Shown here one piece after another: positions 59,101 to 64,000 of a stretch of 64,000 bases of DNA; the first letter of the stretch is position 1, and every line of letters starts with the position of its first letter. This DNA is from Dichetophora obliterata (taxonomy: Eukaryota; Arthropoda; Insecta; Diptera; Sciomyzidae). A program made the position numbers and the translations under genes. A model generated the notes under the pieces. The model was given only the letters and a program-made list of their open reading frames with translations. It did not search any database and was not told the origin of the DNA. Location of the stretch: NCBI GenBank assembly GCA_963920525.1, contig OY986435.1, forward strand, positions 99,218,115 through 99,282,114, given 5' to 3'.

Positions 59101-60411
59101 CTCAAAAAGTGGGTGTGGCTATATAGCGATGACGCCCTTTTTTAGTACAATTGCCGAAAGTAACCATATAAATTTAGTTATCAAATGTTAGTCTCATACT
59201 GCCAAAACTGCTTGAAATATAGCATTTTCATTAATTTGTGGGCGCAAAAAGGGGGCGTGGAAACCAATTTTTTGTACGGTTACTGTCAGTAACTACACAA
59301 ACTAAAGTACTAAATTTAAGTCTTAGACGACCAAAACCGTCTGAAATAAACCACTTTCATTTATTTATGGGCGGTAAAAGGGAGCGTGGAACCCATTTTT
59401 AGTACAGTTGTCGACAGTAATCGTGTATGCTAAACTACAAAATTTTAGCCTTATACGATCTAAACCGACTGAAATAGAACATTTTTATTGATTTGGGGGC
59501 GGTAAAAGGGGGGTATGGCAAATGTTTTTTCTCAACGATCTCATTTTTGTAACAAATCGACTGCCGAAATTTCAGGATAATCGGTTCAGTAGTTTTGGAG
59601 TCTATAGGCATCGCACAGCCAGACACACATCATTTTGCTTTTTATATATATAGATATTGATTTGTGGGCGGTAAAACATTTATATATAGTGACCGCCTCT
59701 TGGAGCACCTACACAGCAAGTTTACTGTAAAAATGTGTAGAACTCCGGAATTGCCATGATTTCGAAAAAGTGGGTGTATTTATATTATGACCACGCCCAT
59801 TTTTTGTACACTTACCGACAGTAACCATCTGAACAAAATTACTAAATCTTAGTTTTTTACGATCGAAACCGTCTGATATATTACTTTTTTTGGTTTCTGA
59901 TCGGTAGCGCAAATTTGGCTTGTATGGGAGGTATCACGCCCCCTCGTCGAATCGTTACCAAACACTCACAGGAACACTCTCAAGATGTGGCTTCAGTTTC
60001 CCTGAAAATTTCATAAAGATCGGTTCAGCGGTTTTGGAGTCTATACGTGATATAGTCACATACCCACATACACACGTACCCACATACCCACATACACAAA
60101 TCCATTTTTATATATATAGATTATTTCAAGTGTTTTGACAGAATAAAATTTACAAAGTGCAACAAATCTTAGTTGCTTATTTAATTACGTTTCCAAAATG
60201 GTCTTTAACTTTTTTCTAGTTCCACTAATTTTAAAGTTATAAGCGTAGAGCTGATTAAATCTTTTTAAGTTATTTTAAGTAAACTTTCCCTTATAACTCT
60301 GAACAGGGGAAGATGGACGGGAGGTTCATCTTTTTTACATACAATTTTTTCTTTTTCTTGACCCAAGGAATCAACTGCCGTAGGATTGTCCTTTTAATAC
60401 GGAACACCCTG
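56150..60411. mobile_element. Long-inverted-repeat element (about 229-bp ends) split by a nested repeat
   Basis: The outer ends CAGGGGGTTCCGTATTAAAA (56150) and inverse CAGGGTGTTCCGTATTAAAA (to 60411) open inverted repeats of about 229 bases. These run through ACAATCCT(G/A)CGGCAGTTG, CTTGGGTCAAGAAAAAGAAA, TTATAAGGGAAA-TTTACTTAAAA and CCATTTTGGAAACGTAATTA. TA flanks both sides (56148-56149, 60412-60413), suiting Tc1/mariner-type MITEs. About 480 bases of its own interior (56379-56856) precede the nested family member. No transposase inside. Confidence 0.82.
56857..60122 (+). repeat. Internally repetitive non-coding family, copy 2 (nested, 3.27 kb)
   Basis: Same start (ACTAGCTGAAACCCGG) and same tail (GATCGGTTCAGCGGTTTTGG, then ACATACCCAC repeats and TATATATAGAT) as copy 1. 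It is longer because about 1.28 kb is duplicated: 58369-58680 corresponds to 59651-59945. The inserted part carries further units of CGACCAAAACCGTCTGAAAT and TTTGTGGGCGGTAAAAGGGG. An internal tail-like TTTTTATATATATAGATA occurs at about 59640, as if one element tail had been joined to another body. Confidence 0.82.
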
Positions 60412-61179
60412 TATATAAAAATGGATGTATGTATGTGCCCTATAGGTATGTGCCCTATAGGAACAAACTAGCTTGTTTTTAAAAACAACTAATTAAACAA
60501 CTAATTTAAAATAAACTAGTTAATGAACTACTTTGAATTATATTAAGGTGGCATCCACTTCAATTTTGAATAGTTTTTATTGCATTATATATGAAGAAAT
60601 TGAAAAACTACTTTAAAACAAGTGGCTTTAAAACTACTTTGAATTATATTAAGGCGGCGACTACTCTGATTTTGACATGTTTTTATTGCAAATTTTTATT
60701 AGATTACAAGTTTATATATATTTAACCATGCTATTTCATCAAATATTATTTAATTTAGTCTTTCACTAATATGAATTTATGGTATTTTTTTTTTCAAAAG
60801 AATAAAACAAATGATCTCTTTGATGTATAGAAATTTAAAATTTGTATGCTTTTAAATACATCTTCATTAAGTGGAATATTAACTAGTTTACAATTGATTT
60901 ATTTTAAAGTACTTAAAAAAATAATTTTAGTTTAACTAATTTATCAAGAAGTTGAAAATATATGCAGACGAAAGTCAATTGACTTATTTAGCGGACATCA
61001 CCATACAAATCGTTGTATTATTTGAACTGTATTAAAATGTAAAACAAAATATATTAAAAAATGTTGTAATCAATTGGGGAGTATTAAATGTAATACTTTT
61101 TGGATTAAAAAATCTTTGTAGTACTTTGCTTGTATCACAATTTATTCCAAGATTTCTAACCGTGTATCTCTTAATGATC
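60412..61179. repeat. AT-rich region with 107-bp tandem duplication
   Basis: AACTACTTTGAATTATATTA begins at about 60525 and again at about 60632. Each is followed by AGG(T/C)GGC and, after a gap, TTTTTATTGCA. There is also a short duplication ATGTGCCCTATAGG at about 60435-60460. No gene recognised in the remainder. Confidence 0.6.
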
Positions 61180-61262
61180 TCTATGAAATTCAGGGAAACT
61201 GAAGTAATATCTTGAGTGTTCGTGTAAAGTTTGTTTTCGATTGGACAAGGGATAGATACTAG
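61180..61262 (-). repeat. 3'-tail fragment of the internally repetitive family, inverted
   Basis: Read on the minus strand: CCTTGTCCAATCG, then GAACACTCAAGATATTACTT and CAGTTTCCCTGAA. This aligns with the tail of copies 1 and 2 (CTCGTCCAATCG, then AACACTCTCAAGATGTGGCT and CAGTTTCCCTGAA). Confidence 0.6.
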
Positions 61263-61546
61263 AATATCTAGAAATCATTAAAATTTCAAAGCAAACTTTA
61301 CTTTTTTATGCTTTTTTAATTGTTTGAATATCTGGAAACTTTCGTGTATTTTCAATTCGTTTAGTATTTTTTTTATACCATTGTTAAGTTTTTGTCCAAA
61401 AATGCAACTTTCCGCATAGAAATGAGTAATGCAATTGCAATGTGACGGTCTTATATCCTGGGCCGTACCCAATATAGTTGATACTTTTCTCGATTCTCCT
61501 TTTGAGTTTCGCGAACTAAATATTGCTTTAAAAAATGCTAAACTTA

Positions 61547-62078
61547 TGCCCGTATGACACTACGTTTTTGTTCTGCTTTTTTATTGTATTTTTCATTTTA
61601 AAAACTTACGAAAAACCGACGAAAATTACATTACAAAAACAATTCGGTAATATGTTAGAGGGAAACAAATGGTTTGCGTAAAATACAGATTTTTTTAACG
61701 TTTTGTTTCCGGCTAAAAAAAATATGTTCAAATCGCGTTCAGTTAAAAAGAGTAATTTTCAAAAATTTCAAATATGAAACTTAAGTGGATAGACGATTAC
61801 GTTTTATTTTTAATTTTTATTTATAAAATAACACATTCGGTCAAATAAAAAAATTAACGAAATACAGACAACTATCAAAAAACCTAACGAAATACGAGTT
61901 GGCTACTATGTTTTTAATAGGCTAGATTGTTTTTCGTTTGTTTTTACTTCGTTTTTTAGCAGATAGCTTTTTCGTTTACACGACTTCGGATTTCTAATAT
62001 GACCTGCTCTTTCACTCGAAAAACATCGTAAAATACACAAAAAAAAAACTAGAAAAAAAACGTAGTGTCATACGGGCA
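61547..62078. mobile_element. 532-bp MITE with TTA duplication
   Basis: TGCCCGTATGACACTACGTT at the left is exactly inverse to the right end. TTA flanks both sides (61544-61546, 62079-62081), again the PIF/Harbinger pattern. The interior is rich in T/A runs and AAAAC-GAAAAA words. Confidence 0.82.
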
Positions 62079-62228
62079 TTAACAAAGCACCTTGTCAAGA
62101 CAGAGTCAGTCACGAGTATATAAATATGTGTATTTAAATGCTCGATGTTTTACTACCTCTTATTTGTACGCTTTGCAATCTAAAGGAAGCTGAAAACATA
62201 TTCCACTTCATAGGTAGGTGTCCTTTAT

Positions 62229-63030
62229 TCAGGGTTGGCCAGTAATGATTACTTTCGTGTAATGATTACAAAAAATTACTGTTTAAAATTAATTTAATAA
62301 TTTATTAAAATTTATTAATTTAATTAATTTAAACACAAATTTATTACTTGATTACTTAAAATAAATCATTAATAACTTTAAAGTATTCAGTGATTTTTTT
62401 GAGAAATCAGTAATCATGCAAAAGTAATCAGTGATTAGTTTACGTAATCAATCACTTTCCAGTAATGAATGAATTAATCTGATTAAAAAATTTATCAGTA
62501 ATCAGGCTTAACCATTCGTTGATTGCAGATTTTTTTAACTAATATATTGTTTTATATCTGTTTTATATATGTTGTTCACCTGTAAAACTGAGACAAGTAA
62601 AATACAGAAAAGGTTTCTGAGCACTATTGTTACCACTTCTTCACTAATAGCTGCTGAAGAAAATATTGTATTTATGGTAAATAGCAATTACTGGAATAAT
62701 AAAATTACATATTACATAAAATTGTCTGACGAAAGGTAATCTGTAATCACCGAAAGCTGGGTCTGATTACTGACTACTTGATTTATTAAAAAATCATGTA
62801 ATTCCATGTTACGATTACATAATTTTTTAAAAATCATGTAATCACCTTGCATGATTGCTTTATTTTTTATAATCTCATGTAATTACTTTACCATGATTAC
62901 TTAATTGAAAGTATTTGTATTTGGTTTTCAATGTGATTTTTCTGAATATTTAGAAAAATCAAGTAATCTATGCAATCTGAATACATGTAATCATAATCAG
63001 TAATCGTGATTTGTAATCATGGCCATCCTT
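62229..63030. mobile_element. Element built of GTAATCA/TGATTAC words
   Basis: It opens AGGGTTGGCCAGTAATGATT and closes with the inverse of AAGGATGGCCATGATTAC. Between them TAATCA/TGATTA words occur dozens of times in both orientations (for example CATGTAATCACC and AGTAATCAGTGATTA). No ORF. It looks like a small transposon whose subterminal transposase-binding words have multiplied; the family is unknown. Confidence 0.6.
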
Positions 63031-63145
63031 GCCTATATTTAATTATGAAAGGATATGCCGTTTCGGTAAGAATATTCTGAGTGAATATGAATTTTATGAA
63101 ATTTTAAATGGTAACAATTATTGTGAGCTTTATTTGTACATTTCT

Positions 63146-64000
63146 GATCTGATTGGAAGACTCCTCAGCAAAATAATTGAAAATAATTTAATTTAATTTA
63201 AAGAATTTTTCACTGCTAAAAAGCATCAGAATCAAAGAAAAAAATAACAAAAATTAATGGAGCATAAATTGTGCGGTTAAAAATTGTAAAAGTTCCTGAA
63301 AACTTAAAATCAATGCGCTTTCGTTCCACAGCTAAATATGTATGTAAAAAAACAAAAGTGTTTTATATACTTTGTCACGATATTTTTTTAACTTATTTGT
63401 GTTAGAATTGATAATATTCCTAATTAAAAATGGTTTAAAAGTGCAAATTAGACCCCGTTGATTTTTCACCAGTTTGATCAAACCACATCTGTCAACACAC
63501 AAACACTTCTTCAGGGGCGTAGTCATTTTTCATATATTTTTGGGATGATCTTGTTTTCAGCATAGTGAATCAGATTTAGTACCGGTTTGTTTAATTTTGC
63601 TGGTTTCTGCACAACAATTAGGCAGAAATTAAAAAAATAAGGATTTTATAAAATTAATTTAATTTCATTTGTTATTAAAGTTAAAGTTTAGAATTTATAG
63701 GCCTAAAAAATTAGAAAAATGGCCTAAAAATCTTACTGTTTTTTTAGTTTTTCAACAGAACTAACCTTTGGGTATTATAACAAAGGTAATGCGCGTATCT
63801 TTTCAACGAGGTGTCAAACATAAAATTCCATGCATAAAATTTTAAGATATACTTTTTTTTATAATTAGACTTTGTCTAAAAAACTAGTGGTTTCCCTTTT
63901 ACGAAAGCAATACATTAAAAAGAGAATTATTAAAAAGATAACTATATCCAGAAGTACTGTAGTCAACGAAGCCTGTGTTGGACTTACTGTTATAATACCT
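63146..64000 (+). mobile_element. Second copy of the P-like element interior (cut by window edge)
   Basis: It follows 43698-44565 in the same orientation: GGAAGACTCCTCAGCAAAAT, TTGTGCGGTTAA, AATTGTAAAAGTTC, CGTTCCACAGCTAAATATG (THAP exon and damaged donor), GACCCCGTTGATTTT, AGTTTGATCAAACCACATCT, TTCAACGAGGTGTCAAA and GAAGCCTGTGTT. The THAP exon has a stop after KNCKSS and a GT-to-CT donor change. The terminal repeat found at 43578 is not present at this copy's left side. The right side is outside the window. Confidence 0.75.

Noticed and set aside
1..64000. CRISPR arrays, bacterial promoters, tRNA or rRNA genes, prophage
   Set aside because: None seen; introns, LINEs and MITEs show this is eukaryotic nuclear DNA.

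Overview
The window looks like AT-rich nuclear DNA from a higher insect, most likely a brachyceran fly. A tephritid-type fruit fly fits best, but this is inferred from gene and transposon style, not proven. There are no operons, CRISPR arrays, rRNA genes or tRNA genes that I can support. Two ordinary host genes can be read through short introns. One is a mitochondrial glutamate carrier (SLC25A22/GC family) on the plus strand at 15.55-16.66 kb. The other is a complete four-exon SLC35F6-type transporter on the minus strand at 47.55-50.19 kb, 384 codons with every splice phase closing. Nearly everything else recognisable is transposon-derived.

Layout. 0-1.4 kb: 5' part of an RTE/CFDP2-like LINE (minus), cut by the window edge. 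2.5-3.4 kb: foldback element with internal tandem repeats. 4.4-6.4 kb: three small inverted-repeat elements. 6.8-7.85 kb: THAP/P-element-type transposase remnant. 9.4-10.8 kb: RT fragment and duplications. 11.8-15.0 kb: terminal-inverted-repeat element just upstream of the carrier gene. 15.5-16.7 kb: glutamate carrier. 17.05-19.9 kb: MITE and first copy of an internally repetitive non-coding family. 20.1-23.6 kb: two transposon-type pseudogenes, an inverted duplication and a recurring TCCCGACC motif. 24.3-29.4 kb: decayed LOA-like LINE with ORF1 (DUF4780 type), endonuclease, RT and RNase H. 29.7-30.3 kb: Gag-like fragment. 30.9-32.0 kb: inverted-repeat element. 32.4-33.65 kb: mariner element with perfect 30-bp ends. 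34.0-35.5 kb: long palindrome. 36.1-37.7 kb: about 185-bp satellite interrupted by two MITEs. 39.9-45.1 kb: DNA transposon whose right terminal repeat is split by a P-like element. 45.3-46.8 kb: MITE and a third piece of the non-coding family. 47.5-50.2 kb: SLC35F6. 51.4-54.4 kb: second, near-complete copy of the RTE-like LINE. 55.6-60.4 kb: inverted-repeat elements, one carrying the second long copy of the non-coding family. 61.2-63.0 kb: family fragment, a TTA-flanked MITE and a GTAATCA-rich element. 63.1-64 kb: second copy of the P-like element interior.

The best-supported novelty is structural. A 1,485-bp P-superfamily-like element with an 8-bp target duplication (CACGCGAG) lies exactly inside the 40-bp terminal repeat of another transposon. 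A satellite array carries two insertions whose lengths account for its one enlarged repeat interval. Three large inverted duplications could give hairpin RNAs. Two otherwise different transposon proteins share a DGC-x2-Q-x-KN ... HG signature at similar spacing. I did not find a clearly new enzymatic or defence system.
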